Shown here in pieces: positions 52,303 through 62,650 of a stretch of DNA of 64,000 bases (the first letter of the stretch is position 1; each line of letters starts with the position of its first letter). The DNA comes from CAVYGM01 sp963768025. Its GTDB lineage: Bacteria > Bacteroidota > Bacteroidia > Cytophagales > Spirosomataceae. The notes under the pieces are model-generated. The model was not told the origin of the DNA. It made no database searches and was given only the letters and a program-made list of their open reading frames with translations. Position numbers and translations under genes: made by a program. The stretch is from NCBI GenBank assembly GCA_963768025.1, contig CAVYGM010000021.1:1-64000 (forward strand), read 5' to 3'.

Positions 52303-53661
52303 ATGAAGTGGGCAGCACCATATCTCCTTCTAACGCTGGTACTGGCAGTAGGACGGCTATACAGCCAACCGGTACCCCCGGCGCGGTCGCTGCGCCTGCT
52401 GGGCTACGCGGGGGATGTGTACACCAGCGCCCGGCTAGAAGGGGCGACCCTGTATGCCTCCATCGGCAAGCAACGCAAAAAATTGGCCGAAAGTGACAAA
52501 GAAGGTAGCTTTTCTATGGAATATCCTCCGGAAGCAACAGCCCTGATCGTGGAAAAAACTGGGTACCGGACCCTCGTCATAGCTACCGCCATGCCATGGG
52601 ATAGCCTGAGCCCGCCGCCCTTTTTTATCAGGCTGCCAATGATTCCGTTGGACAAACAGGCCCCCGACAAACCCTATTTGCAAAGTCAACAGGAGGATTT
52701 TGTATTGGAGGTAAAACAAACCAATAAGAACAAACTGACCCGCATTTTCAAAGTTACCAATGCCCTAACGGACCAGCCTGTTGAGGTAGCAAGCATCTGC
52801 CTGGACTATACCAAAGTTGAGAAAAAAGAGTGCCATACCATCAGCCCGGATACCAGTGCTCAGCCGGTGACTTTTCTGGAAGCGGACATTGTGAGCGTGG
52901 TGGTGGAAAGCAATGGCTACCAAACGTACCGGGGCAACCTAATTTTGGATAAAATGGACGGCAGCACGAGTACCTACGAAATAAGGCTAACACCCGAGAT
53001 CACACTTCTGACGATGAATGTTACCAACTATCCTTCCGAAATGCAGGGCCGCCTGGTTTCTCCGGATGGCGACACTACCTACCTCAGCAAGGGGGCGGAT
53101 CGGGCGTACTATGCATTTGGGAAGGTCGGGGAATACTCCATCCGAATCGGGAATGGGCAGGGAGTTCTGCTGCATTCCGAAAAAGTAACCCTCCAAAAGG
53201 GCTTGAACCTGCGGACCATCAAAATCGCCGATGCTTTCCGAACCGCTGCCCCTCCGGCGAGGGCGGTTTCCCGGACAGCCCCGAAGTCCATACCGGTCGT
53301 ACGCGCCACTCCCTTGGCGGATACGACCCGAACTATCACCTTGTACTTTGCCCAGAGTGACTACGTGCTGTTACCGGAAGCCTGCCAGCTATTAGACCAG
53401 CTCGTGATGCTCCTACGCAACGCACCCACTCGAAGAATCAGGATCGAGGGACATTCTGACAATGTGGGAGATCCGTACAGGAATGAAACACTGTCGGAAT
53501 ACCGGGCCCGATTGACCCATAAATACCTGGAAGACCGTGGGATAGGGAGCGGCCGGATGGAATGGAGGGGGATGGGAAGTCGAAAGCCGATTGCCAGTAA
53601 TGACTCAGAAGAAAATAAAAAGAAGAATCGGCGGGTGGATATCACCTTGCTTCCGCAGTAA
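52303..53661 (+). CDS. OmpA-family protein
   Basis: 452 residues. The signal peptide is YLLLTLVLAVGRLYSQ. The middle region has carboxypeptidase-regulatory-like strands. The C-terminal OmpA domain (about 345-452) has the peptidoglycan-binding pattern TLYFAQSDYVLLPEACQLL, RIEGHSDNVGDPYRNETLSE and YRARLTHKYLEDRGIGSGRM. It would anchor the envelope complex to peptidoglycan, a role played by TssL/TagL in other T6SSs. Confidence 0.85.
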   Translation: MKWAAPYLLLTLVLAVGRLYSQPVPPARSLRLLGYAGDVYTSARLEGATLYASIGKQRKKLAESDKEGSFSMEYPPEATALIVEKTGYRTLVIATAMPWDSLSPPPFFIRLPMIPLDKQAPDKPYLQSQQEDFVLEVKQTNKNKLTRIFKVTNALTDQPVEVASICLDYTKVEKKECHTISPDTSAQPVTFLEADIVSVVVESNGYQTYRGNLILDKMDGSTSTYEIRLTPEITLLTMNVTNYPSEMQGRLVSPDGDTTYLSKGADRAYYAFGKVGEYSIRIGNGQGVLLHSEKVTLQKGLNLRTIKIADAFRTAAPPARAVSRTAPKSIPVVRATPLADTTRTITLYFAQSDYVLLPEACQLLDQLVMLLRNAPTRRIRIEGHSDNVGDPYRNETLSEYRARLTHKYLEDRGIGSGRMEWRGMGSRKPIASNDSEENKKKNRRVDITLLPQ

Positions 53662-53691
53662 TGCCATTGTTTCACTTAATACTATATCCAA

Positions 53692-55005
53692 ATGCGCTAT
53701 TTATATGCATCCCTTTTGTGGGCAGCGGCCCTTTTTCCGGCTTTCGGACAGAGCCCGCCGGTGCTTTCTATTGAGGATAAAAAGGAAATCAGAGGCGAGG
53801 CTAGAAAAATAATAGAATCCCACCTCAATGACTTGTTGAACTCTATCGCTTCCAATGGGATCGGGGAAGTGGGCCGAAGGGCGATTTTGTACGATAGTTT
53901 TATGCCAAATGAAAGCCAGATTTTCAGCAACAACAATGTAATCGTTGAAGATGACATCAATCCTGAATTCACCATCAGCAAAGCGGGCTATCCAGATTTG
54001 AAGATTCAATTATACCTGGAAAACCTGAACTTGATGTACACCAAAAGTGAAAACTATTCCATCAAATTCACCGAGATCTTTGTTACGGATGTCATGCAGG
54101 GGCCTAATTCGCTCTACGTGCTGGTCCATTATAAAAGCCACTTTACAAACACAAACAAAAACCGACCCAACGTAAAATACGCCCCGGTGAACCGTACGGC
54201 TGAATTGAGCGCTGAAAAAATCAATAACCAATGGAAGGTACTTATCACCGGCATCAGGTACTATAAGGAGCCGCCCAAGGGTACCCCCGTAGCCAAAGCT
54301 CCGGTAAAACCCGCCGATGCACCTACCGCGAAGCCCACGGCTACCCCAACTACAAAACCCGCCACCGAGCCCGCAAAGCAATCCGGTACCAAAATCCCCC
54401 CGGCCCCGGTGAAAACTGAGCAAGCGGTTGCTGAAACAAAGCCACAGGAAAAGACTATGGGACCCAGCAACCCGCCCGCCGAAAGGAAGGAACCGGTTAC
54501 GAAAGCCGCCGAGAAATCGCCCGAATTGGTTCCGGAACGGACAGCTAAAGGGAGTCGTGAACTGGATATAAAGGCGGAGAAATACAGGAAACAATCCTTA
54601 CTCTACCGAGCCGGGGCCGGCGTAGCGGTGGTGGGAGCCGTAGCCACGTTCTTTGTTCTGAATAGCTCGTACGGCGAGTATAAATCGGACATTGAGCAGA
54701 ACAACACAACCCTGGAAACCTGGTGGAACGCGACCGACGCAAATGGCCGAACAAATGGGCAAAATTTCGGCTCGATTGATACCTACAAAGCCCAACCAAA
54801 AAGCATAGCGGCGTTCGGAACACCCGGAATTTATGTAGCTGGTGCGGCCATTTTGGGAGGCGCGGTGCTGTGGATTGTGGGAAGCGGTAGCAGCAGAAAG
54901 GCAAAAGACCTAAGAAGCCAAACGTCTCTTAAAAACATTTATATGTCGCCTCAGGCAAGTTTGTCACACCGGTATGCCGGCTTAACTGTCCGGTATAAAT
55001 TTTAA
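53692..55005 (+). CDS. Secreted/membrane protein with Pro/Ala/Lys linker, unknown function
   Basis: 437 residues. A signal peptide (YLYASLLWAAALFPAFG) precedes a soluble N-terminal domain whose LYLENLNLMYTKSENYSIKF region resembles the C-terminal domain of 51153. A low-complexity linker (about 205-295: PVAKAPVKPADAPTAKPT and so on) follows. Two hydrophobic segments (GAGVAVVGAVATFFVL and IYVAGAAILGGAVLWIVG) lie near the C-terminus, which ends in a strand with a final aromatic residue (TVRYKF). Confidence 0.5.
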   Translation: MRYLYASLLWAAALFPAFGQSPPVLSIEDKKEIRGEARKIIESHLNDLLNSIASNGIGEVGRRAILYDSFMPNESQIFSNNNVIVEDDINPEFTISKAGYPDLKIQLYLENLNLMYTKSENYSIKFTEIFVTDVMQGPNSLYVLVHYKSHFTNTNKNRPNVKYAPVNRTAELSAEKINNQWKVLITGIRYYKEPPKGTPVAKAPVKPADAPTAKPTATPTTKPATEPAKQSGTKIPPAPVKTEQAVAETKPQEKTMGPSNPPAERKEPVTKAAEKSPELVPERTAKGSRELDIKAEKYRKQSLLYRAGAGVAVVGAVATFFVLNSSYGEYKSDIEQNNTTLETWWNATDANGRTNGQNFGSIDTYKAQPKSIAAFGTPGIYVAGAAILGGAVLWIVGSGSSRKAKDLRSQTSLKNIYMSPQASLSHRYAGLTVRYKF

Positions 55006-55023
55006 ATTCAATCCATTTTTAAC

Positions 55024-55866
55024 ATGAAAACAGTACCCCTTTCTCTCGGTTATCTACTGCTCGTGCTGGCGGTAGGCTGCACGCTGGAAGATCCCGCCAG
55101 TCCAATCGCCAAGGCTGTTCCTTCCAAGTCGTCCTGCACCGCCCCCTGCACCGTCAGTTTTACGGATGCTTCCGAAAACACCGGCATCTACTCCTGGTCG
55201 TACCAATGGGACTTTGGGGATGGGAATAGTTCCACCGAAAAGAATCCCACCCACACCTACCAAAAAACGGGTACCTACAAGGTAGTCTATACCCTAAGTG
55301 GCAAATATGGCAATGCGATGGATAGCACGGTGTTGGTAAGCGTCCTTTCGAATCCTCCGGTGGCCAGCTTTAAAATAACCGGGGGCAATTGCGCCGCTCC
55401 CTGTGAGGTAACCTTCACGAATTCGTCGCAGAACGCAACTACCTACCTCTGGAATTTTGGTGATAAATCGCCGGATTCCACCTCTACCGTCGCAAATCCC
55501 AAGCATACTTACCCGAAGGCTGGCAAATTTGTGGTAAAACTTACGGCATCAAAAGATGGTGCTATCAGTACAAAGATTGACACGGTGGTGATAAAACCCA
55601 CCGTAGTGCTGCCTATGTCTAACTTCTCCTACGTGCAGGATACTACACACGCCGATTTCACGGTGGTGACCTTCACCAATCTTTCTGCCAACGCTACTAC
55701 CTACGCATGGGAGTTTGGCGATGGCAAGTCCTCCGTGCTTAAAGACCCTCAAAATACCTACAAAAGGGAATCGGGAAAAGACACCTCCTATTTGGTAAAA
55801 CTGCATGCTTACGCCAATGGGGTTACCACAGTGGAGGCAAAGTCCATAACCATAAAGAAGAAATAG
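55024..55866 (+). CDS. PKD-domain lipoprotein (three PKD repeats)
   Basis: 280 residues. Lipobox LLLVLAVGC. Three PKD domains each with a WDFGDG-like core: YQWDFGDGNSSTEKNPTHTY, YLWNFGDKSPDSTSTV and YAWEFGDGKSSVLKDP. The first two begin with a CTAPC/CAAPC strand, the same start as in the two PKD proteins at 42645 and 43859, so these three are recent relatives. It ends the plus-strand island; a strong terminator follows. Confidence 0.8.
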   Translation: MKTVPLSLGYLLLVLAVGCTLEDPASPIAKAVPSKSSCTAPCTVSFTDASENTGIYSWSYQWDFGDGNSSTEKNPTHTYQKTGTYKVVYTLSGKYGNAMDSTVLVSVLSNPPVASFKITGGNCAAPCEVTFTNSSQNATTYLWNFGDKSPDSTSTVANPKHTYPKAGKFVVKLTASKDGAISTKIDTVVIKPTVVLPMSNFSYVQDTTHADFTVVTFTNLSANATTYAWEFGDGKSSVLKDPQNTYKRESGKDTSYLVKLHAYANGVTTVEAKSITIKKK

Positions 55867-55900
55867 CTTCCATATGAGGAGAATTCCTGCCGGTAGATTG

Positions 55901-55945
55901 AAAAAAGAGAGAGCCTGCTCCGTTTCGGAGGGCTCTCTCTTTTTT
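55901..55945. terminator. Bidirectional intrinsic terminator
   Basis: AAAAAAGAGAGAGCC (55901-55915) pairs perfectly with GGCTCTCTCTTTTTT (55931-55945), 15 bp with a 15-base loop, and A/T tracts on both sides. It serves both the PKD gene (plus) and the acetate operon (minus). Confidence 0.9.
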
Positions 55946-55961
55946 TATTTTCAAATTCAAC

Positions 55962-57866
55962 CTATAAAGCCCCCATTTTGATTTCCTCTACCACCGCCGG
56001 ATCGAGCAGCGTGGAGGTATCGCCCAGGTTGGAAGTATCGCCTTCGGCTACTTTACGCAGGATGCGGCGCATGATTTTTCCGGAGCGGGTTTTGGGCAAG
56101 TCCCGTCACAAACTGAATTTTATCCGGTCTGGCAATCGGGCCGATGATCCGGCGTAACGGTGGCCAGCCAGGTCTTTCCGAAACATTCGGGGTCATCGGG
56201 CTTGCTGTTCGGTGATGACGTAGGCATAAATACCCTGTCCCTTAATATCATGCGGGTAGCCCACTACCGCCGACTCTCACCACGCCCGTAGTGCATGTTG
56301 ATGGCGTTTTCTACCTCGGCCGTACCAATCCTGTGACCCGACACGTTCAGGACGTCGTCCACACGGCCCGTAATGCGGTAGTAACCCGTTCTCATCGCGC
56401 AGGCAGCCGTCGCCGGTAAAGTACATGCCCGGATAGGTGGAAAAGTAAGTATGTACGGCAGCGTTCGTGGTCGCCGTAGGTGGTGCGAAGCATACCCGGC
56501 CACGGAAACTTGATACACAGATTACCGCTCACGCCGTTTCCTTCAATCTACCTTCACCGTTTTCGTCAACCAGCACCGGCTGTACGCCCGGCAGCGGCAG
56601 GGTAGCGTAGGTCGGTTTTTCCGGCGTAACTCCCGCCAGCGGGGAAATCATGATGCCGCCGGTTTCGGTTTGCCACCAGGTATCCACCAATGGGCAATTG
56701 TCCTTTACCTATATTATGCGTCGTACCAGTGCCAGGCTTCCTCGTTGATGGGCTCTCCTACGGAGCCCAGTTTGTTCAGCGACGACAGATCGTAATTCTT
56801 TACGTATTCGCAAGCCAAAACTCATCAGGGACCGAATGGCCGTGGGTGCGGTATACAGGATGTTGACCTTGTGCTTATCGACAATCTCCCAGAACCGCCC
56901 GGCATCCGGATAGGTAGGGATACCTTCAAACATCAGCGACGTGGCCCCGTAGCAAAGCGGGCCGTATACAATGTAGCTGTGGCCGGTGATCCAGCCGATG
57001 TCGGCGGTGCAGAAATATACCTCCCCTGGCTCGTATTGAAACACATTGGCAAAGGTATAGGTCGCGTACACCATGTACCCCCCGCAGGTATGCACCACCC
57101 CCTTGGGCTTGCCCGTAGAGCCGGACGTATACAGGATAAACAGCATATCCTCCGCATCCATTTCCTCGGCGGGGCAGTGGGCTTCCACGTGCTTTACCTC
57201 CTCCTCCCACCAGAGATCACGGCCTTTGATCATCGACACCGGCGTGCGGGTGCGGGTCATCACAATCACGTCTTTCACGGTTGGGCACTTTTCGAGGGCA
57301 TCGTCTACGGTTTCCTTCATGGGTATTTCCTTAGTACCCCGGAAAGCCCCATCGGAAGTAATGACCATCTTACAGCCAGCGTCGTTGATCCGATCGGCAA
57401 TGGAGTCTGGCCGAGAAACCACCAAACACCACCGAATGGATGGCACCAATCCGGGCACAGGCCAGTACGGCTATGGCCAACTCGGGCACCATTGGCATGT
57501 AGATACACACCCGGTCACCTTTGCCGACGCCGTTACTTTTTGAGCACGTTGGCAAAGCGGCATACCCTGGTCGTGCAGCATTTTGTACGTAATCGTCACG
57601 GCCGTATCGTCGGGGTCGTTCGGCTCCCAAACAATGGCCGGCTGATCGCCCCGCTCGGCCAGGTGACGGTCCAGGCCGTTTTCGGTAATATTCAGCGTCC
57701 CCCCCACAAACCATTTGATGCTGGGCTCGGCAAAGTTCCATTCCAGGGTCTTCTTCCAGGGCTTTTTCCAGTGAAACTGCTGGGCAATTTCGGCCCAAAA
57801 GCCTTCGGGATCGTCTACACTCTGGGCGTATGCTGCTTGGTATTGGTCAAAGGTTGAAATTTTCAT
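55962..57866 (-). CDS. acs: Acetyl-CoA synthetase (at least ten frameshifts)
   Basis: The span encodes about 634 residues, the normal Acs length. In order: KISTFDQYQAAYAQSVDDPE, FWAEIAQQFHWKKPWKKTLE, ILYTSGSTGKPKGVVHTCGG (AMP-binding loop), VYFCTADIGWITGHSYIVYG, the WQTETGG segment near 56660, the YRITGRVDDVLNVSGHRIGT hinge and the lysine SGKIMRRI near 56070, ending IKMGAL-stop. Shifts are near 57562, 57538, 57408, 56815, 56712, 56692, 56550, 56455, 56384, 56277, 56202, 56147 and 56100. The even spread and perfect content point to consensus error or two near-identical copies collapsed into one. Confidence 0.88.
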
Positions 57867-57932
57867 TCCGGTTTTAGGTTTTGTATTTTTTTTAAAAGTA
57901 GCGGTATTCTTAATTTTTTAAAAATTCCGAAA

Positions 57933-59635
57933 CTAGTGATGCGTAGCTTCTCCCACGCCTGATGGTAACCGAATATCCTCCACAATCTGCTGAACATCCT
58001 CCGGCGGCGCGGGCGTAAAGGCACTGATGGTGAGAGATACCACGAAATTGGCCAGCATCGCTATCGAACCGAAGCCTTCCGGCGAAATACCAAACCACCA
58101 CTCGCTTGCGGGCGGCGGGGTAGCATCCAGCCAGCCCATTTTGTACTTTACCATGTAATACAGCATCAGCACCGTTCCCACCACCATACCGGCCACGGCA
58201 CCTTCTTTATTCATGCGCTTATAGAAAATCCCCAAAATGATAGCCGGGAAAAAGGAGGCAGCCGCCAACCCAAAGGCCAGGGCAACCACCGCGGCCACAA
58301 AGCCGGGTGGATTAATCCCAAAGTAGCCCGCTATGCATACCGCAACCGCGGCCGAAAGACGTGCGGCGATCAGCTCGCCTTTCTCGGAGATATCGGGGAG
58401 AATCATTTTTTTGAGCAAATCATGGGAGATCGATGAAGAAATGACCAGCAACAGTCCGGCGGCTGTAGAAAGAGCCGCTGCCAAACCACCCGCCGCCACC
58501 AGGGCTATGACCCAGTTGGGTAGGTTGGCTATTTCGGGATTGGCCAGCACCATGATGTCATTATCAATGGTGAGTTCGTTCACTTCTTTATTGGCAACGT
58601 ATTGAATCTTTCCGTCGTTATTTTTATCCGTAAAGGCCAGAAGCCCGGTTTTTTCCCAATTCTTAAACCACTGGGGTACGGAGGCATAGTCGCGGTTGCT
58701 GACGGTTTCAATCAGGTTGGTACGGGCAAATACCGAGATGGCCGGGGCCGTGGTGTACAAAATGGCAATAAACACCAGCGCCAGTCCAGCCGACATGCGG
58801 GCATCCTTCACCCGCTTCACGGTGAAGAACCGCACGATTACGTGCGGTAGGCCGGCGGTACCCACCATGAGGGCCAGGGTAATGGCGAATACGTCCTGCA
58901 TACTTTTGCTTCCCTGCGTGTATTCGGCAAAGCCCAGCTCGCGCGAAAGTCCGTCCAGTTTGTCGAGCAGATATACCCCCGAGCCATCGGCCAGGGTACT
59001 GCCCATACCCAATTGCGGAATGGGGGTACCCGTCATAATGATAGAAATATAAATAGCTGGCACCATAAAGGCAAAGATCAACACGCAGTATTGCGCAACC
59101 TGCGTGTAAGTGATACCCTTCATACCTCCCATTACGGCGTAAATGAGCACAATCACCATCCCGATGATTACGCCGGTGTTGATATCTACTTCCAGAAACC
59201 GCGAGAACACCACTCCCACACCGCGCATCTGACCGGCCACGTAGGTAAACGACACCAACAGCGCGCATACCACCGCTACGGTGCGGGCGGTGTTGGAATA
59301 GTAGCGATCGCCGATAAAGTCAGGGACGGTAAACTTTCCAAATTTGCGCAGGTAAGGCGCCAGCAGCAGGGCCAACAGCACGTAGCCGCCCGTCCACCCC
59401 ATGAGGTATACGGTACCGTCGTACCCCATGAAGGAAATGAAGCCCGGCCATGGAAATAAACGACGCCGCCGACATCCAGTCGGCGGCCGTAGCCATGCCA
59501 TTGGCCAGGGGCGACACGCCCACCGCCCGCTACGTAAAACTCTTTGGTAGAACCGGCCCTCGTCCAAAATGCGATACCAATGTATAGGGCAAAGGTGAGG
59601 CCCACGATAATATAGGTCCAGATTTTAACGTCCAT
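57933..59635 (-). CDS. actP: Acetate/solute:sodium symporter, ActP-like (two frameshifts)
   Basis: About 567 residues. Start DVKIWTYIIVGLTFALYIGI, then STKEFYVAGGG and NGMATAADWMSAASFISMAG typical of the SSS family, and 12-13 transmembrane helices (for example YVLLALLLAPYLRKFG, VIALVAAGGLAAALSTAAGL). Extra bases near 59518 and 59445 break the N-terminal frame. Located in one transcription unit between the DUF4212 gene and acs, so acetate uptake and activation are coupled. Confidence 0.88.
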
Positions 59636-59728
59636 GTAGGTAATTGGAAATGAGTGATGGGTAGATTGAGAGAGTATCTATCGGATGTTTGGTTCTAATC
59701 GAGGGGCCATTAGCAGACCACCAGCTAT

Positions 59729-59992
59729 CTATTCGTCGTATCCGTATTTTTTATCCAGCCGGTTCATGAGCCAGATGTACACAAAAATCAGAATAACGAA
59801 GATGTAGATAGAGCCCTGCTGGGCGAACCAGAAGCCTAGTTTGAAGCCCCCCAACCGAACCGAATTGAGAGCATCAGCAAAGAGAATGCCGGCCCCGTAG
59901 GAAGCCAGAAACCAAATAAGGAGGAGAACGCTGAGGTAGGTAAGGTTTTCTTTCCAGTAGCGCTGGGCGTTGGAGCCACTATTTTTTTCCAT
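59729..59992 (-). CDS. DUF4212 small symporter subunit
   Basis: 87 residues with two transmembrane helices (LTYLSVLLLIWFLASYGAG and GSIYIFVILIFVYIWLMNRL). The family is a small subunit of sodium/solute symporters and is nearly always encoded just upstream of an ActP-like transporter, as here (93 bp). N-terminus EKNSGSNAQRYWKENLTYLS and C-terminal DKKYGYDE are typical. Confidence 0.88.
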   Translation of the reverse strand: MEKNSGSNAQRYWKENLTYLSVLLLIWFLASYGAGILFADALNSVRLGGFKLGFWFAQQGSIYIFVILIFVYIWLMNRLDKKYGYDE

Positions 59993-60050
59993 AAAGCGAT
60001 TGAATCATGAATTTTCATAGCCAAAGGCCGTAAACTCGTACTTTTACCCC

Positions 60051-61266
60051 ATGGACGACTCAATTCCTGAACTAACCGAGCCAGAACGGACCTTTATTCG
60101 CGAGCATCTTCTGGAAGAGGTGGCTAAGTTGGTGCTACAAAAAGACCGATACCCCCAACTGGACGTCGGAAAATTGGTATCCCAAATTGCCGCCCGTCAA
60201 AAAGCAAGGTACAAACTACCCGACTGGTACGCTAACGATCGCCTGGTTTTTCCTCCCCCGCTCTCCGTGGAGCAGGGATCTTCGGAAGCCACCGCCCGGT
60301 TCAAAGCGGGCCTGGTGATCGGCCGCACCCTGATAGATATTACGGGTGGAATGGGGGTTGATTGTTTCTATATGAGTGCAGGTTTTGAGCAAACAGTCTA
60401 TTATGATCAACAGGCGTTGGTAGCCCGCGCGGCGGCTTATAATTTTAATCAGCTAGGGGCGGGTAGCCGCATTGAGGTGCGGGACCAGGAGGCCATTGCT
60501 GCGCTGGATGCGAACCCCATCCCCGCCGACTGGATCTATGCCGATCCCGCCCGGCGCGACGCGCACCAGCGAAAGGTAGCGCAACTGGCGGATTGTACCC
60601 CCGACCTGACGGCTGTCCTACCCGTGCTTTTTCGATCGGCACCCGAACATCCTGGTCAAAACCGCCCCTTTACTGGATATAGATCTGGCCGTTTCCCAGT
60701 TGCACACCGTCCGCGAAGTCTTTGTAATCGGCCTGGACGGAGAGTGCAAGGAAGTCCTGTATGCGTTGCACGAGCATGCCAGCCCCAGCGGCGATATTCC
60801 CATTAAGATAAGGCTGCTGAATTCAGACGGGACGGTAGGCGTGGGTTTTGATTTTACGCGGCAGCAGGAAGCCGCGTCACCCACCCCTTTTTCTGAACCG
60901 CTGGCCTACCTCTACGAGCCGCACGCCGCCCTGCTGAAGGCGGGAGCTTTCCGATCCATCGCTGCCCAGTATGGCTTGGCCAAATTGGCTACGCACACCC
61001 ATTTGTACACGTCTAACCACTGGCTCCCGGAGTTTCCCGGTCGTGGGTTTGAGGTCAAGGGGGTATGCAAACCCGACGCCAGGGCCCTGGCCCCTTACCT
61101 ACCCGACGGGAAAGCCAATCTCACGATTCGGAATTTTCCGGCCAGGACTGATGACCTCCGCAAAAAATGGCGTCTTAAAGAAGGAGGCGACGTGTACCTC
61201 TTCGCTACGGAACTTCACGACAAAAGCAAAGTTGTGATTGTGGCAAAAAAAGTGTATACTACGTAG
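60051..61266 (+). CDS. Class I SAM methyltransferase, THUMP-like/PG_1098 type (one frameshift)
   Basis: About 404 residues. SAM motif I is LIDITGGMGVDCFYMS; the YADPARRD motif (around residue 165) is the catalytic DPPR/DPxR-like site of the RlmN-unrelated RNA methylase group. One T-run indel near 60630 (CTTTTTCGATCG) breaks the frame; the second frame continues DRHPNILVKTAPLLDIDLAV, then IKIRLLNSDGTVGVGFDFT and C-terminal THUMP-like strands. The target (RNA likely) is not known. Confidence 0.78.
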
Positions 61267-61308
61267 CTCGGCTTACTTCATCAAAAACAAACCAGATGCA
61301 ACCCTATT

Positions 61309-61950
61309 ATGAAGAAATCATTCCTGCTTTTCGCGTTTATTTGCCTCTTTTTCCTTTCCGACCTGGTTGCTCAGGGAGTATTTCCGGGCAAGCAAAGTGT
61401 CAATAAAAAAGACTACTTCGGCCTTAACCTCAACTCTTCCATTCCTGAACGGTTCCTTGCAAATTACTGGGAAGAGTACCTTCAATCCTTTGGCAAAACC
61501 CATAGTCGCCGGAATGTGTACACAGTGGATCGCGCCGACGTGCCATCTATTTCAAAAGAACCCGTCGAAATGACCAGCCAGATCAGCACTTCCCGAAACC
61601 TGACGCAGCTGTTCCTGGCGGTGAAGATAGATAACCGTTACGTCGCAAACTTTACCGATACGACCTACCGCGCCACTGAGCAATTTTTGAAGGATTTCTC
61701 TGACTTTGCCGTACTACGCGATGAAGTTCGTAAAGCGGAGGAGTTTTATGGCGAAGCGGACAAAAACCACCAACGTCTCCAACGCGACAACGAGCGGATC
61801 ATAAAGGAAATTGAGCGCACCAAAAAACGACTGGAGGATTTGGCTCAAGAACAGGAAACCAACACCAAAGATCTGGCCGGCTCCGTGATTGATCTGCAAA
61901 ACAAACAGAAAGACCTGGAAGCGGCTAAGGCCAAATTACCAAAACGGTAG
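61309..61950 (+). CDS. Secreted coiled-coil protein, unknown function
   Basis: 213 residues with a clear signal peptide (KSFLLFAFICLFFLSDLVAQ). The central part is of unknown fold; from about residue 140 a long coiled coil runs to the end (YGEADKNHQRLQRDNERIIK, then EIERTKKRLEDLAQEQE). I do not recognise the family. Confidence 0.62.
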   Translation: MKKSFLLFAFICLFFLSDLVAQGVFPGKQSVNKKDYFGLNLNSSIPERFLANYWEEYLQSFGKTHSRRNVYTVDRADVPSISKEPVEMTSQISTSRNLTQLFLAVKIDNRYVANFTDTTYRATEQFLKDFSDFAVLRDEVRKAEEFYGEADKNHQRLQRDNERIIKEIERTKKRLEDLAQEQETNTKDLAGSVIDLQNKQKDLEAAKAKLPKR

Positions 61951-62003
61951 TAGGCAAAATCCTGACGTATCGTTACTATTTCAATCTGCCATAGGTAGGG
62001 CGG

Positions 62004-62327
62004 CTAGGCTGAAAATAGGGTGTCGAATTGCTTATTGATAACCTCCTCAATTTTTTCTTCAGGAACAAAAGTGGTGACCAAACCGGGCAAATCCGAATTC
62101 ATGATAATTTTCCCATTTTCGACCTGAATGGTACCCGCTATTTTTGTGCTGATAAATCCTTTCTTGACCTTGAAGGAAAAGTTCATCGTATTGCCCGACC
62201 AGCTTTTGGTGGGTTCTTTCACCACGGCACCTCCTGGAAACTCACGGTGCATGAGCTCATCCAGAAAGCTATCGATTTTCTGAATGGCCTGTTGCTGATC
62301 TACGTTATGATTGCGTTCTATTCTCAT
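62004..62327 (-). CDS. Polyhydroxyalkanoic-acid-system family protein
   Basis: 107 residues, full length for this small family. Begins RIERNHNVDQQQAIQKIDSF and has SWSGNTMNFSFKVKKGFIST and KIAGTIQVENGKIIMNSDLP, the strand pattern of the family. Despite its name its role is not established; no PHA synthase is nearby. Confidence 0.75.
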   Translation of the reverse strand: MRIERNHNVDQQQAIQKIDSFLDELMHREFPGGAVVKEPTKSWSGNTMNFSFKVKKGFISTKIAGTIQVENGKIIMNSDLPGLVTTFVPEEKIEEVINKQFDTLFSA

Positions 62328-62650
62328 GATTAGTAATTTTGAGATAATGGAGATGATTCCTGCGTAAAAATGGCAAAAAGTAGCTTTTCTAACTGTTACT
62401 TAGGTTCAAAAAGCAAACGTTGCTCGGAACATTTGCCAGGTACTTGCCCCACCCAAAATTTCCATACCAGGGAAGCTATCCAGCATACCTACGATCGTTA
62501 GCTAGTCAACATAATTTGAAAGTATTCGCAAGATTGACCTTGTTTACCTTTGTCAGGTCAAAGGTCGTTTGAAAATAAGTTGCCACCTTTGGAAGATAAA
62601 AAAGCGGCTGTCAGTTTGTCTCCTAAACTCAACCAACACCTCTACCCAAC
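62328..62650. other. 323-bp stretch without a convincing gene
   Basis: No credible ORF. It contains TACCTTTG at 62545-62552, a perfect match to the Bacteroidota -7 element TAnnTTTG, about 100 bp before the next start, with a TTTG at 62515-62518 that is further upstream than usual for the -33 element. Confidence 0.45.
62545..62552 (+). promoter_or_regulatory. Possible -7 promoter element before the NTF2-like gene
   Basis: TACCTTTG matches TAnnTTTG exactly; the -33 TTTG is badly spaced, so this is a tentative promoter for 62651. Confidence 0.35.

Noticed and set aside
56871..57857. 328-codon open frame on the plus strand
   Set aside because: Antisense to acs, where the AMP-binding segments are clear.
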